Shown here: positions 45,109 to 54,784 of the stretch, piece after piece
Position numbering within the stretch: the first letter of the stretch is position 1
Layout of the letters: each line of letters starts with the position of its first letter
Assembly (NCBI GenBank): GCA_907163375.1
Contig: CAJQUW010001446.1
Span: 310,001-374,000, forward strand
Direction: 5' to 3'
DNA from: Prostheceraeus crozeri
Taxonomy: Eukaryota > Platyhelminthes > Polycladida > Euryleptidae
DNA: 64,000 nucleotides
Notes under the pieces: model-generated
What the model was told of the DNA's origin: nothing
The model's database searches: none
The model's input: the letters and a program-made list of their open reading frames with translations, nothing else
Program-made: the position numbers and the translations under genes

Positions 45109-45737
45109 AGTGTTGAGGTATGTATATTATGGTCATTTTTAGTTGTAAAACTTTAACTTTGAAAATTTGTAAACTTAGTCAGATGCATACAACTAGGATT
45201 TTTTCATCAAATGGGTACATACAATATATCATTTGAATGCTCTTTTCATGCTGATTCTAATGGTGTATTGTATGACACATGTATGACATATAACTAGAGA
45301 GCTACATGTCTTTAAAGAATGGGCTAAAAACTTAGTGAATTTAAAAATCTAACATTTGTCTGCTTGCATACAGTTGCATACAACTAGGATTTTCCCATCG
45401 AATAGGTACATACCTTATATCATTCGAAAGGTCTTTTCATTCTCATTCATATGGTGTCGTGTATGACACATGTATGATATCATCCTGGACTGCTACAAGC
45501 ATTTTAAAATTAACAACATAGCTGTTTCTTTAAAAGTTATATGTTCCTATTTATTTCAAGTTGAAGTCTTCATATTTGATTTTTTTGTTTCAATTCAGTT
45601 ATTGAACATCATTAATTGTAGATAGTTATTCCCCTTTCCCATTCAGACCTTAATTGAAGACCGATTTGTGAAATGATAAAACAAGTCTGTTCATATATAC
45701 AAATGAATATTAAATGAAGAGATTAAGAAAAAACACA
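45109..45737. repeat. Direct duplication of about 110 bp
   Basis: Two diverged copies of a block starting GCATACAACTAGGATTTT and ending GTATGACACATGTATGA, at about 45184-45290 and 45372-45478. No gene is seen. Confidence 0.75.
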
Positions 45738-46205
45738 CTAAATGTCATCAAGGTAAGGAAACGATACAAGTTTTTTCAAGTCCACTTGCACATGGATCCT
45801 GGTCTTTTTGGGCGCACAGGGACAGCGACGTGGTGTGTCAAGGTCGATGCCCGAAAATTCGAGAGCGGTTGTGAGGTTCCGCTCGTTCGGCTCCATTCGC
45901 ATGAACACCCGTTTGGTGTGGTACTTTTTCGGGGCGTTCTTCACTTTGACCGTGACCCTTCCATAAAGTGGCGTTCGCATGGACTTCTTATTCATGTGAC
46001 GCATCGTCTCGATTGATACGTCACTATCCTCACCATCATCACTCGAGTAGTCGGGCGATGCAGGGGCTTGGGTGAACACCACCGCCTCGTTTGGTGTTGT
46101 CGATCGCTCCATCGGAGATTGGGGAGGTGTATTGGTACGTTCGACTGACGAAGTGGTACGATCAGCAGTACGGTTCTCAACTGCGGCTTCCTGTTTGCGA
46201 TCCAT
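45738..46205 (-). CDS. Unknown 155-residue protein of Polinton 1
   Basis: The N-terminal 80 residues are polar and Ser/Thr/Pro-rich with an acidic SSDDGEDSDVS cluster. The C-terminal half is basic with MRTPLYGRVTVKVKN, VFMRMEPNERNL and IHVQVDLKKLV, likely beta-rich. No family is recognised. On the minus strand AGTATATAAG at 46287-46296 is its probable TATA box. It is divergent from the small Cys-rich gene at 46428. Confidence 0.55.
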   Translation of the reverse strand: MDRKQEAAVENRTADRTTSSVERTNTPPQSPMERSTTPNEAVVFTQAPASPDYSSDDGEDSDVSIETMRHMNKKSMRTPLYGRVTVKVKNAPKKYHTKRVFMRMEPNERNLTTALEFSGIDLDTPRRCPCAPKKTRIHVQVDLKKLVSFPYLDDI

Positions 46206-46286
46206 TATGACTTGTAGATTTAAAATAATTGTAACTTGTAAACGTGAGGATTAGAACCTTTGATAAGAATTGGTACAAACCTCGGA

Positions 46287-46296
46287 CTTATATACT
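46287..46296 (-). promoter_or_regulatory. TATA box of the 45738-46205 gene
   Basis: AGTATATAAG on the minus strand, about 80 bp before the ATG. Confidence 0.5.
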
Positions 46297-46372
46297 TTTT
46301 AAACAAAGGAAATCCTAACAGCCAATCAGAGAGGTACCGAACTTCCCTAAAGAATATATAACTATATAAAGG

Positions 46373-46380
46373 ATGTCATT
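46373..46380 (+). promoter_or_regulatory. TATA box of the small Cys-rich gene
   Basis: TATATAAAGG about 55 bp before the ATG at 46428. With the minus-strand box at 46287 it makes a divergent promoter. Confidence 0.55.
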
Positions 46381-46427
46381 GTTCCAAACTGTTAAGTACT
46401 TATCCTCAACGTTCCATAACAAGAAGC

Positions 46428-46718
46428 ATGTCCTCAAAACCATTATTTTTTTTTCAAAATGACAGCCAAGTCATTATGGGAGGTCAGTTGGATATGACCG
46501 TGCATCTCTTTTGCGGCTGCAAAGTGGCCCTGTGGAAAACCTTGACTGTGTCAGCACTTCAAAGGCGGAGTGGACTACCGGTGAAGTGTCCGGTACACGA
46601 GTGTGACCATGACTTTAGCAACAATCAGACATTTCATGAATTGTGTGATGACTTCCTGAAGATCATGGAGTCGCCTAAGGGACGTGATCTGTACCCATCA
46701 TTTATTTTTAATGCATAA
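46428..46718 (+). CDS. Small Cys/His protein of Polinton 1
   Basis: 96 residues. LFCGCKVALWKTLTVSAL followed by GLPVKCPVHECDHDF looks like a partial RING- or SP-RING-like zinc site (CxC ... CxxxxC/H). The partner residues are too few to be sure. A helical tail (FHELCDDFLKIME) follows. It lies just before the right inverted repeat, mirroring the UBA-RING gene just after the left one. Function unknown. Confidence 0.5.
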   Translation: MSSKPLFFFQNDSQVIMGGQLDMTVHLFCGCKVALWKTLTVSALQRRSGLPVKCPVHECDHDFSNNQTFHELCDDFLKIMESPKGRDLYPSFIFNA

Positions 46719-46855
46719 ATTAAACTTACATTGTAAATCTCTTGTCTTTTTCATTTTAAACGTAGTTCTGGAATTGGTTTTCTTATTGGGGAGCAACTAA
46801 ATCATAACTGCACAGTAAAGTTTCACATCTAAATAGTGCTACATTTAAAATAATT

Positions 46856-47154
46856 GTCACAATAGTCGCAATTGAGCAAACCCATTCAAAATCAAACAAC
46901 GGACGTCTATCGGTACGTACCCAAGTGCTCAGAACCAAACCACACAAGTTCGATCATAGACGTTCCGAAACACAGTGTACTCAACCGATTGTACCAAACA
47001 CATGTACCTATCCAGTAAAACAGATCTCATACAAGTTCCTATTCATAACACTGAATTATACATGTTCTTATCCATGTACCTATTGATAACACTAAATTTT
47101 ACATGTACCCATCCATGTACCTATCCGTCGCAAGTAGGGCACAGTTTCACTACT
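46856..47154 (-). repeat. Right terminal inverted repeat of Polinton 1
   Basis: Reverse complement of 25728-26026 with about three differences. It is followed by the AGGTAC target copy at 47155-47160. Confidence 0.95.
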
Positions 47155-47160
47155 AGGTAC

Positions 47161-48299
47161 CAACACAGTCTCTCTTTGCCGAACCAACATGCATATGTTG
47201 AAAACGGTGGTACAACAAATGCGTTAATATCGATTTTTGACAAGTGGACCGAAGCTCTAGACGCTGGCTCACCCTTCGTAAGAGCCATCATGATTGACAT
47301 GACACGTGCATTTGACAGAATGCGACTTGCGCTCCTTCTGCCTAAGCAGCTTCACAACCACATTGACCCTGGTCTCATCGCCTTGACACAAAGCTATCTC
47401 GCAAATCGCAAGCAAGTAGTCGTCTTTCAAGGCGCGACCTCGCGAGAAGCGGAAGTATCAGGTGGAGTGCCTCAGGGATCAGTCTTGGGGCCTTGGCTGT
47501 GGCTCACATATATTTCCGACCTAAATCCCAACAGCGATTTTGACATCTATGCGGATGACGTAACAGTGAGCATTTCCTCTTCGAAAAACAAGCAAGATCT
47601 TCACAACAAAGCTCAGAACTCAATCAAAGCTATCCAACAATGGTGCATAGAAAACAATATGTCCCTGAGTGAAACCAAAACTGTTGAACTCATCGTCAGT
47701 GCAAAAAAGGAGTACCAAGTCGATCACATTTCCGTTGTAGACAGCTACATACGACAGATGGACTGTGTGAAGCTTCTCGGCGTAACTGTTGATAAACATC
47801 TAACTTTCAAGAATCACGTCGAACTCTGTAGAAAAAGGCCATGCAGAGAATATTCTGGCTACGAACACTAAAACGTTATGGTGGCAGTAGTCAAGGACTA
47901 ACTCGCCTCTATCACACGTGCATTCGGAGCATTTTAGAGTACGCATCCCCAGCGTGGTTCCCATTTACGTCGAAGATGCTACAGCAGGTCATCGAGAGAG
48001 TCGAAAAATGTGCTCTAAAAGTCATTCATCCTGCTTTGTCCTACGATGAGGCTCTTGAACTGACCAAAACACCTCAAATTATCACGCATTTGAACAAAAT
48101 CGTCCTCACTCAATTTATGAAAATGAAGAAGACTCATCATCCTCTCCACCATCTTATCCCTGTCAGACAGGAAGACATTAGTCGGCGAGACACGAGAAGG
48201 TCGAACAGACTGCGAATTCCACGTCATCGTTTGATACGTCGAAGGAAATCCTTTGTGGTGTATGCCACACAACTTTATAATTCAAACAGTGTTGTGTAG
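47161..48299 (+). pseudogene. LINE reverse transcriptase, C-terminal part
   Basis: The reading resumes after the Polinton with LPNQHAYVENGGTTNALISI, DMTRAFDRM (first catalytic Asp), SGGVPQGSVLGPWLW and IYADDVTV (catalytic YADD near 47548). The thumb region and C-terminal tail follow (TRLYHTCIRSILEYASPAW; RRDTRRSNRLRIPRH). One frameshift near 47850 splits it into two frames. The 3' tail ends in AATAAAAATC(TC)n at 48380. Confidence 0.88.
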
Positions 48300-48385
48300 C
48301 TTTTTATTCTTTATGTGATCAGTAACTGTCTGTAACTACAAATGATTGAATTCATTTGAGAATAAAAATCTCTCTCTCTCAACTC

Positions 48386-49408
48386 AAGATAGCCCAAATA
48401 ATCCTGACAGATCTAATTTAGAGGATGATTGTGATGATGCTCAATATGCTGAAAATGTGTCGAATTCTTTTTTAATGCAATAGGTATCTCTTTCATCTTT
48501 GCAACTAGGTGATAATCATAAAAGTTCACTGCAAAAGGGTTGTAAATTCACTCCTCATCCAAATAGAAACACAACGGAAAATGAAACTGAAGTAGCAGAG
48601 TTTTGTCTAAATTACGTCTAAATGATTACTTTAAAGATAATACGATTGAAAGTAATGACATGAAGGTGGCTTATGATCATTCTAGTTTTATACCGGGTTA
48701 AGGTTTAAATCCAAATTTAGATGCTATAATTGATCTAATTGAGACTAAAGCTGCAGTTGTTTTGAAAAAAGATTGTAAAAAGAGGTTTAACTTGTCGAGG
48801 ATTGAAAATGCTTGTCTTTTAGAATTGAAAAATGACCAATCTATTCATATAACGAAGTCAAACAACGGAGGATCTTTCGTAATTCTGGACTATTTCTTTT
48901 ATAAAAGTAGAATACTATCGGAACATTTATCTGACAGGAATACGTACAGAAAGTTAGACAAGTATAATCCAAATAAACTGTGAGTATGATTAAGCGATTT
49001 TCTAATGATCACCAAAAAACTTGTAGATTTTCAAAGAGAGAATTCAATTATCTTACTAAATTTAACTTCGAGGTGTCATTCTTTTATGGTCTTCCTAAAT
49101 TACAGAAGCATTCCACTGACATAAATCAACTTACTCCAGGTCGATACGGTTGCGTTAAGTGTCAACCTCCACAAAATTTGAAATTTAGACCTATTATATC
49201 TAGTAGCCACTCGCCAACAAATCATTTAAGCTCATTTGTAGATGAAATTCTTAAACCACTGATTGTATCACTCCCTAGTTATTGTAGAGATACCTGTGAT
49301 TTTCTGTCCAAGTTACCGCGGAACATTGACATTGTAGGTACTAATGATGCGATGTTCGTTTCATTCGACGTCATTTCATTGTGCACCAACATTTGTCTTG
49401 AGTTGGGT
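48386..49408 (+). pseudogene. PLE reverse transcriptase, first half
   Basis: The reading runs in several frames. First come KSSLQKGCKFTPHPN and a degenerate DKGG block (SNNGGSFVILD). Then FYGLPKLQKH, FRPIISSSHSPTNHLSSFVDEILKPL and VSFDVISLCTNI follow, matching the PLE blocks FYGLPKxHK, FRPIVS...LSxFLDxxLKPL and (S/T)LDVxSLYTNI. The last holds the first catalytic Asp of the reverse transcriptase. A stop near 48481 and frame changes near 48620 and 48965 show decay. The hAT MITE then cuts the gene. Confidence 0.85.
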
Positions 49409-49416
49409 ATGGAGGC

Positions 49417-51741
49417 CAGGGCTGTGGAGCCGATGCGTTATCTCATCGGCTCCGGCTCCACGACACTGATGTGAAAGGCTCCGGCTCGGCTCCGGCTCCG
49501 ACTTCAAATTCAGGTTCTATCTATGCTGGTTATCCTGGATCCGTTGAACGGGTTTTTTGGATAACGGTGTGACCTTTAGAGGCTTGCTACAATCATCAAA
49601 TTAGTTTTCACAACAAGCAACGACTTAAATTAATAATAAAAATGATAATAGCCTAATGTAATGACAAATAACATACTTGTCATATATTTTTGCATGAATT
49701 GACTGTCTCTGAAAGATAAAATAAAGTTATAGCCAGGATTGGTTAAATTAGATAAAGATCTCCCGCACTGGCTAAATATAAATTGGCCTAGCCTGCAACC
49801 AGTCTACTACGAGGCTACATTAAATAAGACCACATGAGTGATGATGATATACCTAATTAGCCGTCACAGGAGCCGAATAGTATAGGCTTTTTAACAAAGC
49901 CTGAATATGAAACTGGATAGCGTATGCCTCTAAATAGCTTATAGGGCCTGTATCTACTCGAACATGGAAAGGGTATCGGCTATATAGCCAAATATACCGT
50001 ATCAATAAAGATATCAATTGCTTTATTGAATATTAAAGTGTATATAGGCTAGCTTAGGTTGTTATTGTTATTTGTTATTGCCTTTATTCAATAGTCTGTT
50101 GGTCCATGAATAATATGATCGGTGGGTAGCCCAAGACTCATCATCTGTAGAAATTGTAATTTAGATAGCCTCATTGCAGTGTAGGCTAGAAATGTACTAT
50201 TGAAAATTATACTTAAAAAAATTAAAAATATCTAATTTAGGACAAGTTTTGTAATTCTATGCAGCATACTTAATAAGTTAAGGCCTAACTTACATTATAT
50301 TAATTTCGTATTTTTCATTATGGTGTAAAGTTGCACTAAATAATTCATCAATGATTCATGTATATTATTATATTCAATTTATGTATAACACATTACCACT
50401 ATTCCTCTGATGATGGTTAGGCTGATGAAACTGAACTCGGAGTATCACACAGTATGTTGCAGGGTGCTATGCATAATAAAAATTTGACTGCGAGCACCGA
50501 GCAGAAATCCCATCTACCTTGCTAGCTTTCGAATGCGCGTACGGTTTAATGTCACAGACAATAGAAAAGGGGAGTCAAAAGGCGCCTTTATTGAGAGCGT
50601 CTCAGTCTTTTTTTATTGTGTACATATAAGTCAGCATGATATCAGCATTAAGTGTTGACAGACGGAAAAAATAATAATGAAAATTCTTGAAATCCACAGG
50701 TCTATGACATTTGGGGAAATATTATTACACGATACGGCTCTTGTGCAGTCCTCCCCCCCATTTTTTCTCTAGTCAAAAGATGCAGCACCATTGGATGTCC
50801 GTTTCAGCATCACCGGTTTGAGTGAAGCATTCCGTGCTGTTGTAAAAATCTACGTGGGTAATTGCGATGTCATGGTCGCAAACTTCGTCAGCAAGTCAAC
50901 ATTGTAATTTGCCTTCAGGTTTTTCGCATTGAAATATACCCTTTGAATTTTGAAGTCAAAGGAAATTCATTGTGAATGAGATACCTTTAAAATAATAGGG
51001 CGCTACTAGAAGTGGCTGGGTCGCTTATTGCTACAGCCATGTGAGGACTTGTAGTCAGGTCATTCGTGTGAGTGTGAAGAGTTATCCCTCCAATCAAAAT
51101 TGATCAAATTGAATAATCGATTGTTTTGAAAAATGTAGGTGGGGGGACTGCACAAGAGCCTACAATACAATCTAAGGAAATTGGCATTGTCACAGATGCC
51201 AGTAGCTTCTGCCAGTAGCCACACCGATAGATGATAGCCTACATAGTAACCGTATTAGACTTAAGACATTGCGCAAGAAATGTAGCTATATTATCTTTGC
51301 TGACTGAACTGGAAATGTGTACATAAATGACTGGCGACTTGTCTCTAGGAATCTACAATCATCTAGTTAGCTTGCATATAACAAGTCTTCAAATTAATGG
51401 ATTTTGGAGAATACGTTGTCAATATGGAAATTTGTCTTACGAAACATATGCAATAAAAAAATATTACACATGTGTGTAAATATATAATAAATATAATACA
51501 AAAGAAGGCGGCAACTGCAAAGAAAGATGTCGTGGAGGATAGATCATTGGTATACTTAAAAGACATATCTTTAGATTTCAAAATGATTTAATTTTTTTAT
51601 GATGCCAATTAATAACTTTCAAAATTCTAGATTTATATCAAAGCTCAAACTATCGGAGCCGGAGCCTTTGTGATAAATCGGCTCCGGCTCCGACCAAAAC
51701 CATCGGCTCCTTAAGGCTCCGGCTCCGGCTCCACAGCCCTG
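49417..51741. mobile_element. hAT-type MITE inside the PLE
   Basis: 2325 bp, ends CAGGGCTGTGGAGCC / GGCTCCACAGCCCTG, exact 8-bp target duplication ATGGAGGC (49409-49416 and 51742-51749). Repeated CGGCTCCGGCTCC words lie inside both ends. No transposase frame. A small second MITE lies at 50736-51160. Confidence 0.92.
50736..51160. mobile_element. Small MITE nested in the hAT MITE
   Basis: 16-bp perfect inverted ends GGCTCTTGTGCAGTCC, each followed inward by a C- or G-rich run. Flanked by TAC on both sides, a 3-bp duplication. The length and the 3-bp target recall PIF/Harbinger MITEs, but the target is not the usual TWA. Confidence 0.55.
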
Positions 51742-51749
51742 ATGGAGGC

Positions 51750-51914
51750 TATCTCCTATTGGCTCCAGCATAGCAGATCATTGATTTCGGAGAGATTTTC
51801 CAATGACATCATTTTGGGATCGGTAAAAATGGTTATAGAGAATAACTTTTTCAGCTTCGAAAATGAGTTATATGTACAAATCAGAGGCACTGCCATGGGC
51901 ACTAAAATGGCCCC
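51750..51914 (+). pseudogene. PLE reverse transcriptase, middle part
   Basis: Encodes FSFENELYVQIRGTAMGTKMAPT. This is the PLE block F...G..MGT.MAP before the catalytic YIDD. It is cut by the TA-target MITE directly after the codons for MAPT, and the reading continues at 52913 with YAVLVMGFIEE. Confidence 0.85.
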
Positions 51915-51916
51915 TA

Positions 51917-52910
51917 CACTGTAAATCGCTGGATACGAAAATTACATACAAACACATACCAAGTTTACATACAATTTGAAACCAACATTTGATACGAGAT
52001 TCTGGTATATATAAAGAAATCTGGTATGTTTTTCATACGAATGGCCATTTACTTTCGTATGTGATTGGTATGTAAACGATACGAACTATGCTAACTGTGA
52101 TTGGCTGTTTTACGTTAAAATACGAATTCTTGGTATGTTTTATATACGAGACCCGATGCAAATTGGTATGTGTTTCGTATGAATAGCTTTATGTCATATG
52201 GCAAAAAATATGTTATACTACATACTACTTACAAAACTTACTTAACTTTTTCCCAGTAATACCAGCCGTGAATATTTCTTTGTGAAAGTGTGGTATTTAA
52301 CTAGATTAGATTTCTTGTTGAATAAAAGCCGCATGTTATCTTTGCAACTTGTCTTATAGCATTCACAAGACTCATAATTAGCTCATTTCCTTGAACTAAA
52401 TTGATAATCATCATTTCAATAAAACGATAACTTTACAGCAACCATGTTGACTTATATATCTCAAACATAACTATTTTTGCGTTCATGAATTATAACGTGT
52501 CTTTATTTTGGATTGATAATATGCTTAGTTCCAAAATTACATAATGCATAATTGTTCATGGTCAAATACTTATTGATTATTTATGAAATGCCTCGGACTT
52601 ACATGTATTAAAATCGAATTCAGTATTGTTAGTTTGACTATAAAATGTCATTATCTCACTACTTACAAAGCAGTAGTAGCATTAGTGTGATCTTCTTTAT
52701 TGACAAAAAGCCTTAAATCAACATACTTTGGACATGATTGATGCTTTCTTTCAACATTGTGCTGGTATGGCTTTAGTATGTAAAGCATATCACACTTGAA
52801 ATAACATGCGAAAAGCATACAAATATATACCAAGATCATACAGAAATATACCAAAAAAATATTTTGGTATGCATCCTTCGTATGTGATTGGTATTGAACG
52901 ATTTACAGTG
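51917..52910. mobile_element. TA-target MITE inside the PLE
   Basis: 994 bp, 12-bp perfect ends CACTGTAAATCG / CGATTTACAGTG with TA on each side. Inside both ends GGTATGT and TTCGTATG words recur many times in both directions. No transposase. The TA duplication points to a Tc1/mariner-type or similar enzyme. Confidence 0.85.
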
Positions 52911-52912
52911 TA

Positions 52913-53977
52913 CTTATGCCGTTTTAGTTATGGGGTTCATTGAAGAGAACATGTATAGGATTCTTAGAGAAATTCATGGTGATGAGATTATGACCGCCAT
53001 CAAGAGTGCATGGCAAAGATATATTGACGACTGTTGGGTTATTTGGGAAAGCAGATTTGGCGACATTAATAACTTTTATGATATGATTAATAGTTTAAAT
53101 GAGAATATGAAGTTTAGGATGGAATCGAATAGCGCCTCTTTGAATTTTTTGGATGCTTTAGTCTATAAGGATAGGAATAAAATTGAAACTGATATTTTTC
53201 ACAAGCTAACGGATGGTCTTAATTATGTACCTTAAAACTCTGCTCATCCTAAACATACACTGAATAACGTCCCATATACTTTAGCTAATAGGATTATTAA
53301 GATTGTTTCCCAGGAAAAAGAAAATTAGATTGTTAGAATTGAAAAGTAGATTAATAAAACTGAATTACCCCGAGTCTCTTGTCAATAATGCATTTCGAAG
53401 AGCCCAACAATGTGCTGTCACTAATGATTCAAAATTACATGTAAATGAAAATTCTATGATCCCTTTCATCACAACGCATAACAAGAAAAATCCGAACATG
53501 TTTCAAGAAGTGATTCTTCCAGCTAGTGGTAGCTTGAAATTGATAGATTCATTCAAGGACAAAAAAATAATGCGTGTGTTCAAGCAACCGAAATCTCTAC
53601 TTAGATCTCTCTGTAAGAACAACCGCAGAACAATTTATGGTGTCAGTAGGTGTGATGAGCCGAGATGTGTGTGTTGTGAGACGATGATAATAGGCAAAAT
53701 CATTGATTTCAAAGTTAACGGTGTCATCAAACAGTTTAATGTTAACTCTAATCTCAACTGCTACTCTAGTAATGTCATCTATGTAATTGGCTGTAAAAAT
53801 TGCCAAGAGTATTACATAGGGCAAACTGGAGGCAGTTTTAGGAATAGACTTACCGTTCATAGACAACAGATGTCTAGAACTCAGTATATGTTACTGGACG
53901 TTAGTCGTCATATATCTAGGTGTGCAGCGAATGTCTCCTCACCATATGATAAATTTGAGGCCGCACCAATTTTTTAA
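52913..53977 (+). pseudogene. PLE reverse transcriptase C-terminus and GIY-YIG endonuclease
   Basis: Continues with RYIDDCWVIWE (catalytic YIDD), FRMESNSASLNFLDALVYK and, after a frame change near 53230, KSRLIKLNYPESLVNNAFRRA. A Cys-rich linker follows (RCDEPRCVCCETMI), then the GIY-YIG nuclease (VIYVIGCKNCQEYYIGQTGG, then FRNRLTVHRQQM with the catalytic Arg). GIY-YIG cuts target DNA to prime reverse transcription in PLEs. The order RT then GIY-YIG is diagnostic. Confidence 0.9.
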
Positions 53978-54127
53978 ATGCCACCCACATCAACTAAGGT
54001 TGAACGTGAAGTAAAATAATTTTTTTTTATTTCTATGCTTCAGCCCAAGCTGAATATGAGTTGATTGCTTTTTATTATTTATCTTAAAACTATGTCTTAT
54101 TTCCATGATTTTGAAATAAAGTTTTCA

Positions 54128-54171
54128 TTCCCATGATTAGCCTCAAGAAATGAGGTGAAACCGGTCGGGAA
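54128..54171 (+). ncRNA. Hammerhead ribozyme variant in the PLE 3' tail
   Basis: Helix I is TTCCC/GGGAA. The core is ATGATTA. Helix II is CCTCA-AGAAA-TGAGG. The core GAAA follows. Helix III is two base pairs with a two-base loop (AC-CG-GU), then the cleavage site GUC. It has the same minimal layout as the three hammerheads just downstream. The usual C3 and G8, which pair with each other, are A and T here, keeping the pair. Hammerheads with a very short helix III are known from PLE terminal repeats. Activity is uncertain. Confidence 0.6.
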
Positions 54172-54284
54172 GCCAGATCTTAGTTTTTCCTGAGTTATTT
54201 CTTATTTTTATATACATATATGTATATATTTAGACAAGTAACCTGGCAATTGATAAATTTATCAAATCTCAACAGATGTAACCA

Positions 54285-54326
54285 CCACGAGACATGTTTC
54301 GGCCTGTTGGGCCTCATCAGTCATGG
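54285..54326 (-). ncRNA. Hammerhead ribozyme, minus strand
   Basis: On the minus strand the order is helix I CCATGA, core CTGATGA, helix II GGCC-CAACA-GGCC, core GAAA, a two-base-pair helix III, the GUC cleavage site, and helix I TCGTGG (one G-U pair). The core is canonical. Confidence 0.85.
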
Positions 54327-54379
54327 GTAGGTTTGAACCAGCGACGTTGGACTTTTGGACGTTAGACGTTCAAACCTAC

Positions 54380-54421
54380 CCACGACTGATGAGGCCCAAC
54401 AGGCCGAAACATGTCTCGTGA
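54380..54421 (+). ncRNA. Hammerhead ribozyme, plus strand, copy A
   Basis: Canonical core CTGATGA...GAAA with helix II GGCC-CAACA-GGCC and helix I CACGA/TCGTG. Predicted cleavage lies after 54415. Confidence 0.87.
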
Positions 54422-54610
54422 TGGTTACATCTGTTGAGATTTGATAAATTTATCAATTGCCAGGTTACTTGTCTAAACATGTAATGAGTAGCGCCTGCGT
54501 GAAGCGCCTCCATCTCGGATGCGGTATTAAGTGATTGCAGAAAGCAGTCCGCCCTCCACGTGCCTGCGTTAAAGCAGTGCCTTCCTGGCTAATTCACGCT
54601 CTCAACAGAT

Positions 54611-54683
54611 GGTCCGGTGGCCTTGTGGTTAGAGGGTATGCTTGCACGTCCTCTAGCTCCAACGTCTCTGGTTCAAACCTACC
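54611..54683 (+). ncRNA. tRNA-like Pol III promoter head of a SINE or retrozyme
   Basis: GGTCCGGTGGCCTTGTGG starts a tRNA-derived head like those of many invertebrate SINEs. The A-box-like word is TGGCCTTGTGG (54618) and the B box GGTTCAAACC (54670-54679). It is not a functional tRNA: the arms do not fold cleanly and a hammerhead follows at once. Confidence 0.7.
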
Positions 54684-54724
54684 CACGACTGATGAGGCCC
54701 AACAAGCCGAAACATGTCTCGTGG
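54683..54724 (+). ncRNA. Hammerhead ribozyme, plus strand, copy B
   Basis: Canonical core. Helix I is CCACGA/TCGTGG, six pairs. Helix II is GGCC-CAACA-AGCC with one mismatch next to the loop. Cleavage is predicted after 54718. Copies A and B therefore bound a 303-nt unit that contains the tRNA-like promoter. Confidence 0.87.
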
Positions 54725-54784
54725 TGGCTACATCTGTTGAGATTTGATAAATATGTATATATATATACACGTACGTAGTGGCTG

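Larger units (their letters stand above)
25728..47154. mobile_element. Polinton (Maverick) element 1, broken fossil copy
   Basis: A 21.4-kb element with 299-bp terminal inverted repeats starting AGTAGTGAAAC and a 6-bp target duplication. It carries protein-primed polymerase B, retroviral-type integrase, packaging ATPase, cysteine protease, major capsid and penton genes, the defining Polinton set. About eight to ten breaks are spread over the core genes, plus one hAT-type MITE inside the penton gene. The two ends differ at about three positions in 299, so the insertion is young compared with the LINE and PLE that hold it. Confidence 0.97.
23338..48380 (+). mobile_element. CR1-like LINE split by a Polinton
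   Basis: A non-LTR retrotransposon of about 3.6 kb once the Polinton is set aside. It is flanked by AACTC (23333-23337 and 48381-48385), a 5-bp target duplication that keeps the PLE frame. It begins with a GC-rich leader containing repeated GAGCTACACGCTCC words, encodes an endonuclease and reverse transcriptase, and ends in AATAAAAATC(TC)n, a microsatellite tail of the kind seen in CR1/L2-type LINEs. Family placement is from motif style only. Confidence 0.85.
22424..54200 (+). mobile_element. Penelope-like element (PLE), split by three insertions
   Basis: PLE coding sequence is spread over 22424-23337, 48386-49416, 51750-51916 and 52913-53977. The gaps are filled by a LINE (with a Polinton inside), a hAT MITE and a TA-target MITE. 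Parts in order are a coiled N-terminal region, an SNNGGSFVILD block matching the PLE DKGG-like motif, reverse transcriptase and a GIY-YIG endonuclease. This order is diagnostic of PLEs. A hammerhead ribozyme lies in the 3' tail at 54128-54171. The copy also has its own stops and frameshifts and is dead. The 3' limit is approximate. Confidence 0.85.
54229..54477. repeat. Inverted repeat, 110-bp arms, each with a hammerhead
   Basis: Arms 54229-54338 and 54368-54477 are near-perfect reverse complements separated by 29 bases. Each arm contains a hammerhead ribozyme and the GTTCAAACCTACCC word of the tRNA-like head. Confidence 0.9.

Noticed and set aside
54611-54683. A functional tRNA gene
   Set aside because: A and B boxes are present, but the acceptor and anticodon stems do not form and a ribozyme follows directly. 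It is a tRNA-derived promoter only.
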